Of a stretch of DNA of 56,498 bases, positions 17,027 through 25,566 are shown piece by piece. The translations under genes were made by a program, and so were the position numbers. The stretch's first letter is position 1; every line of letters starts with the position of its first letter. Below the pieces are notes generated by a model. That model saw only the letters and a program-made list of their open reading frames with translations, searched no databases and was not told the DNA's origin. The DNA is from Bacillota bacterium (lineage in GTDB: Bacteria > Bacillota > Clostridia > Peptostreptococcales > Anaerovoracaceae). The stretch is taken from the NCBI GenBank assembly GCA_030525285.1, contig JAUNFA010000010.1, forward strand, positions 1-56,498, read 5' to 3'.

Positions 17027-17416
17027 TCATTTTTGACTCTGTGATTCAGAGTCGTCCCTGTCAGGTTGAATCAATTCTTCCGGATGAGCTTCGTAATATT
17101 CCTTCATTTCCCGCAATCTTTTGCGTTGAACGAAATAAGGGAATAGGAATACAACGGTAGCAATGTTAAAGGTGAGCCACATTCTAAGACAGTAAACCCC
17201 GAGGCCGGCGTAAACACCTGCTTCTGAAATAATCATAGGACGAACTGCCAATACAGTTGATACCAGGAAGCAGAGTATAGGGATGATGAGACCGGGATAA
17301 GGACTGTCTTTGGAACATAAAGACTTCTGGAAACTGATGATTATGTACATGGCTATCAGTGCAGAAGGAAGTATTATTATCATTCTGTCAACAGACATTC
17401 CCTGTAGTACACTCAC
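17027..17416 (-). CDS. Small multi-pass membrane protein upstream of the permease
   Basis: The 129-aa product starts with GTG at 17416 after AAGGAG at good spacing. It has about four hydrophobic segments (MIIILPSALIAMYIIISF; LIIPILCFLVSTVLAV; AGVYAGLGVYCLRMW; FNIATVVFLFPYFV) and a charged cytoplasmic tail rich in Arg, Glu and Asp. No family is recognised. It is the first gene of the minus-strand permease operon, 133 bases before the permease. Its size and topology recall small accessory membrane subunits, but that is only a suggestion. Confidence 0.7.
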   Translation of the reverse strand: MSVLQGMSVDRMIIILPSALIAMYIIISFQKSLCSKDSPYPGLIIPILCFLVSTVLAVRPMIISEAGVYAGLGVYCLRMWLTFNIATVVFLFPYFVQRKRLREMKEYYEAHPEELIQPDRDDSESQSQK

Positions 17417-17625
17417 AATCGTCGGCTCCTTTCTAAATAACTGAAATAATCAAAGACTTAAATACATTTTAAGTCATTTTTATACATCTATGATCAACAA
17501 AAAAATTATAATACAAAAGTAAAAAATGGGAATAGGAAAAAACGGATATTGACGTGAATTATATAGGGTGTTAGGATTATTTTGAAAATAATTAGGTTCT
17601 GATTTATACCATCAAGAGGTGGAAC
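17417..17625. promoter_or_regulatory. Divergent regulatory region of the permease / AraC operons
   Basis: This 209-base AT-rich gap separates the two divergent operons. On the plus strand TTGACG (17549-17554), 17 bases and TAGGAT (17572-17577) make a plausible promoter for the AraC gene. On the minus strand a TATAAT lies within the A/T-rich run at about 17506-17511, without a clear -35. Any AraC operator would be expected here, but no convincing direct repeat was found. Confidence 0.45.
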
Positions 17626-18507
17626 ATGTCATTTATTATAAGTAAACAGCAATATTTAGCCACTTCAGGACAGAGAAGCTGTTACGATTCCAGATTTATA
17701 GATGATGCTAATATAGATATAGAGAACATAAAAATATATTTTGGACACCCGTTGTACATGGTTTTGAACGACATTGTATATTTCAAATCCGATTCCCGGG
17801 AAACCTTTAATGTAGCTGCTATTCCTGACGGATGTATGTCGATTGTCTTTACTAGAGAAGGAGATGAAATCAACGGGTATTTGTGCGGTGTAATAGATGA
17901 AATAAAGAAATTTACGGTAAACCCGAATTCAGAGTATATAGTAATGAGATTTATGCCCGGATCGGGAGATATGATTGCCGGAGAAAGCATAGGAAAGTAT
18001 ACGAATCAGAGCGTTCATCTTGAGAACGCCGTTGAATGGGGCAAGCAGGTTATCGGAATACTGGGTAGGGACATTCCGCTGAACGAAAGAATCGGATTTG
18101 TTTCCAAGGTAATACGTGTACATCAGAACGGTAAGGATCCCAATTATCTTGTTAAGTATTGCGTTGACAGGATAATTAATTCCAAAGGAAATATCAAAAT
18201 AGATGCTCTTGCCAGTGAGACAGGGTTCACATCCAGACACATAGGCAAAATGTTCGAAAGGTGTGTAGGCATACCGCCCAAGCTTTTCTCGCAGATAGTA
18301 AGACTGCAGATATCAATGACGAGAATCCTTGAAGATGATGATTCGTTGCTGGTAAATATAGCAATGGACAGTGGCTTCTTCGACCACGCCCACATGAACA
18401 GGGTGTATAAGAAACTTATACATTGTTCGTCGGGAGAATACAGAAAAAACATGTTCAATAATTTGGATTACAGCAAGATGGATTGCTTTATTTCAAATTC
18501 AAAATAA
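17626..18507 (+). CDS. AraC-family transcriptional regulator
   Basis: The 293-aa protein has an N-terminal ligand-sensing half (about 1-160) and a C-terminal AraC DNA-binding domain (about 185-285). In the latter, the first helix-turn-helix reads IDALASETGFTSRHIGKMFE and the second VNIAMDSGFFDHAHMNRVYK. It is a cytoplasmic activator or repressor and most likely senses the compound handled by the neighbours. It is divergent from the permease operon and 41 bases upstream of the kinase gene, a typical local-regulator arrangement. ATG 17626 follows AAGAGGTGG. The ligand is unknown. Confidence 0.88.
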   Translation: MSFIISKQQYLATSGQRSCYDSRFIDDANIDIENIKIYFGHPLYMVLNDIVYFKSDSRETFNVAAIPDGCMSIVFTREGDEINGYLCGVIDEIKKFTVNPNSEYIVMRFMPGSGDMIAGESIGKYTNQSVHLENAVEWGKQVIGILGRDIPLNERIGFVSKVIRVHQNGKDPNYLVKYCVDRIINSKGNIKIDALASETGFTSRHIGKMFERCVGIPPKLFSQIVRLQISMTRILEDDDSLLVNIAMDSGFFDHAHMNRVYKKLIHCSSGEYRKNMFNNLDYSKMDCFISNSK

Positions 18508-18548
18508 GCATCGCTTTAACGCCGGCCTAATAGGCGGAAAGGAAAAAC

Positions 18549-20045
18549 ATGAAAAAGAAGTACTATATCGGTTTAGACCAGGGAACGACAGGTACTACCA
18601 CATTGCTTCTTGATGAAGACTGGAATATTGTTGCAAGAGGATACAAGGAGCATAAGCAGTACTACCCTAAACCGGGATGGGTTGAACACGACCCGATGGA
18701 ACTGTGGCAGAGGGTTATGGAGTCAATGAACATGGCCATCAAACTGGGCGGAGTGGACGAATCCAGTATTGCATGCATAGGAATTGACAACCAGGGCGAA
18801 ACTGTAATGCTGTGGGACAAGAAGACAGGACAGCCCCTTTACAATGCCATTGTGTGGCAGGACAGAAGAATGGCAAGATATGCCGATGAACTTACTGCCG
18901 AGTATGGAGAGCTTATCAGAGAGAAGACAGGTCTGATGGCTGACTCCTATTTCAGTGGACTAAAAATCAAGTGGATAATTGACAATGTTGAAGGTGTTAA
19001 GGAAAAGATTGCCGAAGGAAGGGTGTTCGCAGGAACTCTCGATTCATGGCTTATCTGGAAAATGACTCACGGACGTGTTCATGTTACAGATGCATCTACT
19101 GCATCAAGAACAATGATGCTCAACATTCACACAGGTAAGTGGGATGAAGATATACTTGATATTCTGGGAATTGACAAATCAATTCTTCCTGAGATATGTG
19201 ACAGTTCACAGGTGTATGGTCTGACAGACCCATTGGATTTCTGTGGAGCGCGCATACCGATTTCAGGTTCAGTAGTTGACCAGCAGGCAGCACTGTTCGG
19301 TCAGGCATGCTTCAAACCTGGCTCAATTAAATGTACGTACGGAACAGGCGGATTCATGCTGATGAATACCGGCAGCAACGCGGTTTATTCTCAGAATGGA
19401 CTTCTTACTACTGTAGGATGGAGATTAAAAAATGAAATGACATTCGCCCTTGACGGCGGTGTATATATTACAGGTGCGGCAACTCAGTGGCTGAGAGATG
19501 GATTAAAGATTATTGACAATGCCGCACAGACAGAAGAAATGGCATTTGCAGTAGGTTCAAATGACGGAGTCTACTTCGTACCGGCATTTACCGGACTTGC
19601 GGCACCTCATTGGGATTCATATGCCAGAGGTACAATTGTAGGAATTACAGGTGGTACAACAAGAGAGCATATTGTAAGAGCAACTCTTGAATCCACTGCC
19701 TATCAGATTAAAGACAACCTTGATGTCATGAAAACAGACTCGGGAATGCCTATCAGCATAATGAGAGTTGACGGTGGAGCATCGGCCAACCGGTTCCTTA
19801 TGCAGTTCCAGGCAGACCTTATCGGGATACCGGTTGATGTACCTGTTATCAAGGATACGACAGCATTGGGAGCAGCACAGCTTGCAGCACTTGGAATCGG
19901 AGAATTTGATTCCATAAACGATCTTGAAAGAAACTGGAAGCTGGCGAGAAGATATGAACCTAAGATGAGTGTCGACGAGCGTGAAACATTGCTTTACAAC
20001 TGGCACAGAGCCGTTGAGAGAGCTAAGAACTGGTCGGAGGATTAA
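18549..20045 (+). CDS. Glycerol kinase-like FGGY kinase lacking the glycerol-binding Arg
   Basis: The 498-aa protein aligns along its length with glycerol kinase: LDQGTTGTTT at the phosphate loop, YPKPGWVEHDPMELW, NAIVWQDRR, DSYFSGLKIKW, DQQAALFGQ, YGTGGFMLMNTG, VPAFTGLAAPHWD and RVDGGASANRFLMQFQ. Glycerol in E. coli GlpK is held by Arg83, Glu84, Tyr135 and Asp245. Here Glu84, Tyr134 and Asp244 remain, but the Arg is Gly83 (NQGET in place of NQRET; codon GGC at 18795-18797). It therefore probably phosphorylates a different hydroxyl compound. No glycerol facilitator or glycerol-3-phosphate dehydrogenase is nearby; instead it lies with an AraC regulator, an aminotransferase and an APC permease. 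ATG 18549 follows GGCGGAAAGG. Confidence 0.88.
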   Translation: MKKKYYIGLDQGTTGTTTLLLDEDWNIVARGYKEHKQYYPKPGWVEHDPMELWQRVMESMNMAIKLGGVDESSIACIGIDNQGETVMLWDKKTGQPLYNAIVWQDRRMARYADELTAEYGELIREKTGLMADSYFSGLKIKWIIDNVEGVKEKIAEGRVFAGTLDSWLIWKMTHGRVHVTDASTASRTMMLNIHTGKWDEDILDILGIDKSILPEICDSSQVYGLTDPLDFCGARIPISGSVVDQQAALFGQACFKPGSIKCTYGTGGFMLMNTGSNAVYSQNGLLTTVGWRLKNEMTFALDGGVYITGAATQWLRDGLKIIDNAAQTEEMAFAVGSNDGVYFVPAFTGLAAPHWDSYARGTIVGITGGTTREHIVRATLESTAYQIKDNLDVMKTDSGMPISIMRVDGGASANRFLMQFQADLIGIPVDVPVIKDTTALGAAQLAALGIGEFDSINDLERNWKLARRYEPKMSVDERETLLYNWHRAVERAKNWSED

Positions 20046-20087
20046 TACAGTTCACATTATATTTTAAATTTTTCACATATATTACGT

Positions 20088-20114
20088 TATAATCCATTAT
20101 GCATTTCATAATGG
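20088..20114 (+). promoter_or_regulatory. -10 element with overlapping inverted repeat
   Basis: TATAAT (20088-20093) lies directly before CCATTAT (20094-20100) and its inverse ATAATGG (20108-20114), so the repeat covers the expected transcription start. The -35 is weak. This may be a separate, regulated promoter for the aminotransferase gene. Confidence 0.45.
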
Positions 20115-20133
20115 ATGAGAAAGGAATTAAAAA

Positions 20134-21222
20134 ATGAGTGCACCAAAATTATTCAGCCCAGGTCCAATTATGGTAAAGGAAAACGTAAGACAGGCTCTTA
20201 CACATTATGATATCTGCCACAGAAGTCCTGAATTCGAGGATCTTTTCGCAAGAACTACTGCGAAAATCAACAAGCTGTTCAAGGCTGACGAATCATACAG
20301 ATCACTTCTGATTTCAGGTTCAGGTACAGCAGCAAACGAAACAGTTCTTTCATCAATTTTCAACGAAGGAGAAAAGGTTCTTCTTATCAGAAACGGTGAG
20401 TTCGGTAACAGACTTCTTGAGATTATCGAAAAGTATAACATTCCGCTTGTTGACTGTTCATTCGAATGGGCAGAGGTTCCTGATCTGGCAAAGATTGAAG
20501 AAGCAATCAAGGCTAACCCTGAAATCAAGGTAATTTCAATGGTATTCCACGAAACATCAACATGCATGATTAACCCTGTAAAGGCTGTTGGTGAGCTTGC
20601 TGCAAAGTATGGCAAGTGGTATCACGTTGACTGTGTATCAGCTGCAGCAGGCGAAATTATCGATGTTAACGACATGCACATCACTTTCGCAACTTCAGTA
20701 GGCGGAAAGTGTCTGGGAGCATATCCTGGTTCAGCTTATATCTGCGGTAAGAAGGAAGCAATGGATACACTGACACCTGAAATGGGAAAGAACGTTTATC
20801 TTAACCTGGCTAAGCACTACATTAAGGCAGAGGCTTGCAACCAGACTCCTAACACTCCAAATGTAAACCTTTTCTGGGCTCTTGATGTAGCTCTTGACAA
20901 TGCACTGGCAGATGGTGGCATCGAAGCAAGAAATGCAAGATACAGAGAATGTGCAGGCATTCTCAGAGAAGGACTTAAGGAAATGGGACTGAAGATGCTT
21001 ATCGATGAAGAACTCATGTCAAGCACAGTAACTTCAGTATTCCTGCCTGAAGGAAAGGATCTGCACGAATTCATAGATGCTCTCGATAAGAAGGGATATA
21101 CAATTTATCCAGGTAAGGGCAAGTTCGAAGCCATGGGAATGTTCCAGGTTGCAAACATGGGAGAAATTTATCCTGATGACTGCAGAGTATTCCTCGACGT
21201 TATGAAGGAAGTACTTGCATAA
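20134..21222 (+). CDS. Class V aminotransferase (serine-pyruvate / PhnW-like)
   Basis: This 362-aa PLP enzyme belongs to aminotransferase class V, near alanine-glyoxylate/serine-pyruvate and 2-aminoethylphosphonate-pyruvate transaminases. Visible marks are FSPGPIMV at the start, the phosphate-cup SGSGTAANE (61-69), the PLP-contacting HVDCVSA (Asp166) and the Schiff-base Lys192 in SVGGKCLGAYPG. It is cytoplasmic and would pass an amino group to pyruvate or glyoxylate. It follows the GlpK-like kinase by 88 bases and may also have its own promoter. The order permease, kinase, aminotransferase suggests breakdown of an amino compound. Exact substrate cannot be read from sequence. ATG 20134 follows GAAAGGA. 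Confidence 0.88.
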   Translation: MSAPKLFSPGPIMVKENVRQALTHYDICHRSPEFEDLFARTTAKINKLFKADESYRSLLISGSGTAANETVLSSIFNEGEKVLLIRNGEFGNRLLEIIEKYNIPLVDCSFEWAEVPDLAKIEEAIKANPEIKVISMVFHETSTCMINPVKAVGELAAKYGKWYHVDCVSAAAGEIIDVNDMHITFATSVGGKCLGAYPGSAYICGKKEAMDTLTPEMGKNVYLNLAKHYIKAEACNQTPNTPNVNLFWALDVALDNALADGGIEARNARYRECAGILREGLKEMGLKMLIDEELMSSTVTSVFLPEGKDLHEFIDALDKKGYTIYPGKGKFEAMGMFQVANMGEIYPDDCRVFLDVMKEVLA

Positions 21223-21242
21223 TCAAGTAAAGCAAACTAATT

Positions 21243-21290
21243 AAAGGGTCTGTCACCGGCGGTTAAAGCCGCTGTGTGACAGACCCTTTT
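21243..21290. terminator. Bidirectional terminator
   Basis: A long stem, AAAGGGTCTGTCAC with GTGACAGACCCTTTT, encloses an inner GCGG/CCGC hairpin. It separates the convergent aminotransferase and PHP-phosphatase genes and can serve both strands. Confidence 0.9.
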
Positions 21291-21325
21291 GTATTCTAAT
21301 TCAAATTGAACGGATTTGTGATGGA

Positions 21326-22153
21326 TTAAGGAAGCTTGTGAAATTCAGGTTTTCTCTTCTTGAATGTGCAATAATACTTAAATCCAAGACTTTGAGCGAG
21401 ACCAACGGCATCGTTGAAATGATACTGATAATATGAAGGCTCGTGTGCATCTGAACCGAAGGTAAGAATTTCGCCACCAAGCTGCAGGTATCTTCGCAGA
21501 ATGGATTCACGCGGCAGCCATATTCCAGTGCCATATTTGAAACTTGAGGTATTGATTTCGATTCCTTTGCCATTATCAATGAGAAGCTTGAGAATCTCGT
21601 CGATGATATCTTCAACGGGAGCATAGTCGAGAATCTGACCAATATATCTGTCGATTATGCTGAAATGCCCCATAACATCAAAGTTTGTAAAAGTTTTGAG
21701 ACTTTCATAAACAAACTTGTAGAAGTCTTCAAGCTCAACACTTCTGTCGGTTTTGGAAAAGTCATATCTGTAAAGATCGTCATGTCTCATGCAGTGAAAA
21801 GAACCGATGATAAAATCGTGGTCAAAGGCATTGACAGCTCTGTCAGCTTCTTCCAGATTAGTTATTTTGTCATTGAACATTCCACCCCAGATGCCGATTT
21901 CCATACCTTTGCGAATATCGATAATTCCCGCATATTTTGCAAGGGCCTCGTTAAGAGTTTTGTGGTAATCGTCAAATTCAAGGGTGAAGGGAAATTCCGG
22001 ATCGGGATAGCCGGGATCATAATGGTCTGTAATGGCGAGTGTCTTTATCCCTGCGGCGACTGCTCCTTCAATCATTTGGTCAAAATCAACGTAACAATCG
22101 TCACTGAATCCGGTATGAGTATGAAAATCACAATCTATTAAACATTTGCTCAT
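21326..22153 (-). CDS. PHP-domain phosphatase, HisJ-like histidinol phosphatase
   Basis: The 275-aa protein has the metal-binding motifs of PHP phosphoesterases in order: DFHTHTGFSDD (8-18), ITDHYDPGYPDP, GMEIGIW, GSFHCM, GHFSIIDRY and GSDAHEP near the C-terminus. These match HisJ-type histidinol phosphatases, which release phosphate from histidinol phosphate with a trinuclear metal centre. No other his genes are in the window, so another small phosphate ester could be the substrate. It begins 3 bases after the histidine-kinase stop and is probably the third gene of the response-regulator operon. Confidence 0.85.
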   Translation of the reverse strand: MSKCLIDCDFHTHTGFSDDCYVDFDQMIEGAVAAGIKTLAITDHYDPGYPDPEFPFTLEFDDYHKTLNEALAKYAGIIDIRKGMEIGIWGGMFNDKITNLEEADRAVNAFDHDFIIGSFHCMRHDDLYRYDFSKTDRSVELEDFYKFVYESLKTFTNFDVMGHFSIIDRYIGQILDYAPVEDIIDEILKLLIDNGKGIEINTSSFKYGTGIWLPRESILRRYLQLGGEILTFGSDAHEPSYYQYHFNDAVGLAQSLGFKYYCTFKKRKPEFHKLP

Positions 22154-22156
22154 AAT

Positions 22157-23662
22157 TTATTTCTCCTTAAGTTTACTACCGTCACTTAATGTGAATTCAG
22201 GCTTAACGGCAGTCTGGTCTATTCGTGAGAGAGGAAGTTCAAACCAGAATGTGGTGCCTTTTCCCAGAGTGCTGTTAACACCGTATTCCGCCCGGTGAAG
22301 AACCATGATTTCTTTAACAATGGAAAGACCAAGTCCAGAGCCTTCTGTTGTTCTGACCATATTGGAACTTGTTTTGTAATAGCGCTCCCACACATGTTCA
22401 AGTTCGTTACTGGCAATGCCTATGCCATGGTCTTCAACGTGGCATATTACAGAAGAGTGGGCGCGGCTTCGTGACAGTGAGACCTTGACAGTCTTGTCTT
22501 CTCCACAGAACTTCACGGCATTGGTAATAAGGTTTGAAATTACCTGCTTTATCTTCTCTTCATCGGCGCTCACATAGAACTCTGAAGGACAGTCAAGGGT
22601 AATGCTGTAGCCTTCTTCATTTTTGATTTCATAGGTGTTGACAATGGTTCTTGCAGCCTCAGAAAGATTGAATTCTGTTACATTAAGTGTCATTTTACCC
22701 GATTGCATTTTTGATACTGTAAGCAGGTCTTCAACTAGCGTGTTCAGTCTGTCAGTCTCGTTAATAATCACATTAAGGTGCTTTTCTCTCTTGACAGGAT
22801 CGTCACCGGAAAGATCGCGGATCATCTCCGCATAGGATTTGATCATAGTAAGAGGTGTTCTCAGATCGTGAGAGACATTGGCAACCAGATCCTTCTGAAG
22901 TGCGTATGATTTCTCAAGTTCGATGGAAGTGGTTGTAAGCGTATCTGCCAGATTGTTTATCTCAGTATAATGACTGCCCTTAAACACTATGCCGTATTCT
23001 CCTGATGCCAGACGTTCTGCTGAACGTACAATTTCACGAATAGGCCGTGTAATTCGTGTGGACAGATAAAGAGATATTATACAGGCCAGCGTAAGGGCTA
23101 TGAAAGTAACATAAAACAGCTGACTTGTGAGAATGTTAATGGTTGATTTAACAGGCCAGAGCGGCGAGAATAGGTACATATTAAAGGATGTTTTGTCCTT
23201 GCTGCTAAGTACTGCACCATATGCCAGAACTTCCTTAGTGTTATCGACACCTTTGATCTTGAGAGTAACATCGTTATTCTTGCTGTTTTTGAGATATTCT
23301 CCGATTGTACCGATCTGCTGGTAATAAAAGCCTGCACCCGCAACCTCTTCTGAGGGTTGATAAGATGTTATGACACCGTTTTCATTGACCAGATAGATAT
23401 ACAAATCGTTAGAATCTGCGATGGTTTCGACCTTGCGAAGGAAACGTGCAGTCGAATTATTATCATAGGCCTCGTTAATTGAATTTATTATTCTGGATGT
23501 CTGCTGACTTTTCATGGACTCATAAAATGTGTTCAGAAAAAAGACCTGCAGGGACCACAAAATGAGTATCAGACAGGTTGTGAACAATACAAAGTACATC
23601 CAGGTTTTGAATTTTATACTGTGACTGTCCAGTTTCAGGTTATGCTTCAAATTTGTAGCCAA
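22157..23662 (-). CDS. Membrane sensor histidine kinase
   Basis: The 501-aa protein has TM1 (about 22-44), an extracytoplasmic sensor of about 135 residues, TM2 (about 181-201) and HAMP (about 202-255). HisKA follows with the phospho-acceptor His265 (VSHDLRTPLTM), then a catalytic domain (VISNLITNAVKF N-box, VEDHGIGI, GSGLGLSIVK). It phosphorylates the response regulator encoded just upstream. The TTG at 23662 gives this length and overlaps the regulator gene; a second TTG at 23650 is 12 bases after GGAG and is equally possible. The stimulus is unknown; the layout resembles PhoR/VanS-type envelope sensors. Confidence 0.92.
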   Translation of the reverse strand: MATNLKHNLKLDSHSIKFKTWMYFVLFTTCLILILWSLQVFFLNTFYESMKSQQTSRIINSINEAYDNNSTARFLRKVETIADSNDLYIYLVNENGVITSYQPSEEVAGAGFYYQQIGTIGEYLKNSKNNDVTLKIKGVDNTKEVLAYGAVLSSKDKTSFNMYLFSPLWPVKSTINILTSQLFYVTFIALTLACIISLYLSTRITRPIREIVRSAERLASGEYGIVFKGSHYTEINNLADTLTTTSIELEKSYALQKDLVANVSHDLRTPLTMIKSYAEMIRDLSGDDPVKREKHLNVIINETDRLNTLVEDLLTVSKMQSGKMTLNVTEFNLSEAARTIVNTYEIKNEEGYSITLDCPSEFYVSADEEKIKQVISNLITNAVKFCGEDKTVKVSLSRSRAHSSVICHVEDHGIGIASNELEHVWERYYKTSSNMVRTTEGSGLGLSIVKEIMVLHRAEYGVNSTLGKGTTFWFELPLSRIDQTAVKPEFTLSDGSKLKEK

Positions 23663-24311
23663 CTCCTCTCAATGTTACTATGAAATCACGATAAGGTCCC
23701 AGGTTGTTTCTGAGGTTTTTGATGTGAGTATCGATTGTTCTGTCGTCTCCGAAGAAATCGTATCCCCAGATGTCCGAAAGCAGCTTATCTCTGGAAAGTG
23801 CGATGTTCTTGTTCTCCACAAGGTAGAAGAGGAGGTCGTATTCTTTGGGGGTGAGCTCCACTTTTTTACCGTCTACTGTAACGGTTCTTGCGGGTATGTT
23901 TATTTCGAGGCCGTCAAAGGACATTATGTCAGAAACAGGTGCCGTCATGCCTGATTTTCTTGCCAGAACCGCATTGATTCTTGCCATGAGCTCCTTGGGA
24001 CTGAAAGGTTTGACAACGTAGTCATCGATTCCCAACTCAAAACCGAAGAGCTTATCATATTCTTCACTTCTTGCACTAAGCATGATAATCGGAATATCCT
24101 TAATCTTTCGGATTTCCTTGCAGGCGGAATAGCCATCAAGCTTAGGCATCATTATATCCATAACTATAAGGTCGTAATCGTTAAGTTTGCAGAGCCCTAC
24201 GGCACTCATGCCGTCTGCGGCTTCAGTAACTTCGTGACCGTTGAATTCCGAGTATTCGCGTATTACTTCTCTTATTTTCTGTTCGTCATCTACAACGAGT
24301 ATTTTTGCCAT
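23640..24311 (-). CDS. OmpR/PhoB-family response regulator
   Basis: The 223-aa protein has a receiver domain (1-115) with the acidic pocket Asp8-Asp9, phospho-acceptor Asp52 (VMDIMMPKLDG) and the conserved Lys in VVKPFSPKEL. A C-terminal winged helix carries LTPKEYDLLFYLVEN and RTIDTHIKNLRNNLG. It is a DNA-binding transcription factor controlled by the histidine kinase whose gene it overlaps by 23 bases. ATG 24311 follows AAGGAGG. It is divergent from the yacL-like operon. Targets are unknown. Confidence 0.95.
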   Translation of the reverse strand: MAKILVVDDEQKIREVIREYSEFNGHEVTEAADGMSAVGLCKLNDYDLIVMDIMMPKLDGYSACKEIRKIKDIPIIMLSARSEEYDKLFGFELGIDDYVVKPFSPKELMARINAVLARKSGMTAPVSDIMSFDGLEINIPARTVTVDGKKVELTPKEYDLLFYLVENKNIALSRDKLLSDIWGYDFFGDDRTIDTHIKNLRNNLGPYRDFIVTLRGVGYKFEA

Positions 24312-24353
24312 GATTTACCTCCTTGGTTATAGTAATAATTGTAACACAATTAA

Positions 24354-24382
24354 TTGGATAGGTGTAGGAATTATGATATACT
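24354..24382 (+). promoter_or_regulatory. Promoter of the yacL-ispDF-proS-ligA operon
   Basis: TTGGAT (24354-24359), 17 bases and TATACT (24377-24382) preceded by TG (extended -10) lie 54 bases upstream of the first gene. Confidence 0.65.
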
Positions 24383-24435
24383 AACAAATAGGTATGACCT
24401 GACAGCAGAATATTGTGAAGAAAGGAGGGAAACAA

Positions 24436-25545
24436 GTGCTTAGAAAAGTAGTAAGAGCATTTATAACTGTTGCAGGTGCTATCATTGGATACGGTGTTTT
24501 CACACTGTCACAATTTGTGGTTACCAAAACCGGACATGAAGAGTGGATTCAGTTTTCTTCAGTGCAGGAAGTCTGCATTGCAGCTTTATTCGTAATTATT
24601 TTCAGTTTAATTTTTTTCAGACTGACACCACTGCTTCAGAAAAGGAGTGACGTAGTCGCCAAGGGCATAGAGTCCGATTTATCCAAGATATCGACCAATG
24701 AACTTCTGACAGGTACAGTAGGGCTGATAACAGGTCTTATTATTGCCTATTTAATCAGCGAAATATATGTCGGCATCAATATTCCGTACATAGATGTAAT
24801 TCTTAATATTGTTACATATATGGTACTGGGCTACATAGGTATTATTGTTGCAACAAGAAAAAATATCGACATAAGAAATTTCATTAGTGCCCGAAGAAGT
24901 GCTTCAGGAAGCAAGGGTAGACAGAAAGCAGAAATATCACCGAAGATACTGGATACGAGTGTCATAATTGACGGCCGTATTTCTGACATTATCAGAACAG
25001 GTTTTATTGAAGGACACATAATAGTACCAGAATTTGTAATCCTTGAACTGCAGCATATCGCTGATTCTTCCGATTCTCTCAAGAGACAGAGAGGGAGAAG
25101 AGGATTGGATATCGTCAAAAAAATGCAGGCGGAATATGGCATAGAAGTATACCCAACGGAAGAAAATCAGGCATTGCTTGATATTCCGGAAGTCGATATC
25201 AAACTTCTCAAACTTGCACAGATGACAGGCGGTAAAGTTGTGACAAATGATTTCAATCTTAACAAGGTTGCTGTTATCAAGGGCGTAGATGTGCTCAATA
25301 TAAATGAGCTGGCCAATACCTTAAAGCCTGTTGTACTGCCCGGTGAAAACATGATTGTTGCACTTATCAAAGAAGGTAAGGATAAAGGTCAGGCAGTAGC
25401 ATATCTGGATGACGGAACAATGATAGTAGTAGAAAACGGTGTCAGGTTTATTGGCACTACAATTAAAGTTTCAGTAACAAGTGTACTTCAGACCTCTGCG
25501 GGAAGGATGATATTTGCTAAACCTGCAGAAACAGGAAACAGATAG
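24436..25545 (+). CDS. yacL: PIN/TRAM-domain membrane protein, YacL-like
   Basis: The 369-aa protein has four N-terminal transmembrane segments (about 1-145) and a PIN nuclease-like domain starting at KILDTSVIIDGRI (Asp173). Its acidic residues continue in EFVILELQHIAD and VVTNDFNLNKVA. A C-terminal TRAM-like beta domain follows (VALIKEGKDKGQAVAYLDDG). YacL proteins are conserved in Firmicutes upstream of ispD, as here; RNA cleavage is inferred from the fold. GTG 24436 is chosen because GGAGG lies seven bases upstream; the upstream in-frame GTG at 24415 precedes that RBS. First gene of an eight-gene operon. Confidence 0.9.
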   Translation: MLRKVVRAFITVAGAIIGYGVFTLSQFVVTKTGHEEWIQFSSVQEVCIAALFVIIFSLIFFRLTPLLQKRSDVVAKGIESDLSKISTNELLTGTVGLITGLIIAYLISEIYVGINIPYIDVILNIVTYMVLGYIGIIVATRKNIDIRNFISARRSASGSKGRQKAEISPKILDTSVIIDGRISDIIRTGFIEGHIIVPEFVILELQHIADSSDSLKRQRGRRGLDIVKKMQAEYGIEVYPTEENQALLDIPEVDIKLLKLAQMTGGKVVTNDFNLNKVAVIKGVDVLNINELANTLKPVVLPGENMIVALIKEGKDKGQAVAYLDDGTMIVVENGVRFIGTTIKVSVTSVLQTSAGRMIFAKPAETGNR

Positions 25546-25566
25546 GAGAATTTAAGGAGGTCATGC

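Noticed and set aside
18549..20045. Plain glycerol catabolism operon
   Set aside because: The glycerol-binding Arg is lost and there is no GlpF, GlpD or GlpK-associated HPr site context; neighbours handle amino compounds.
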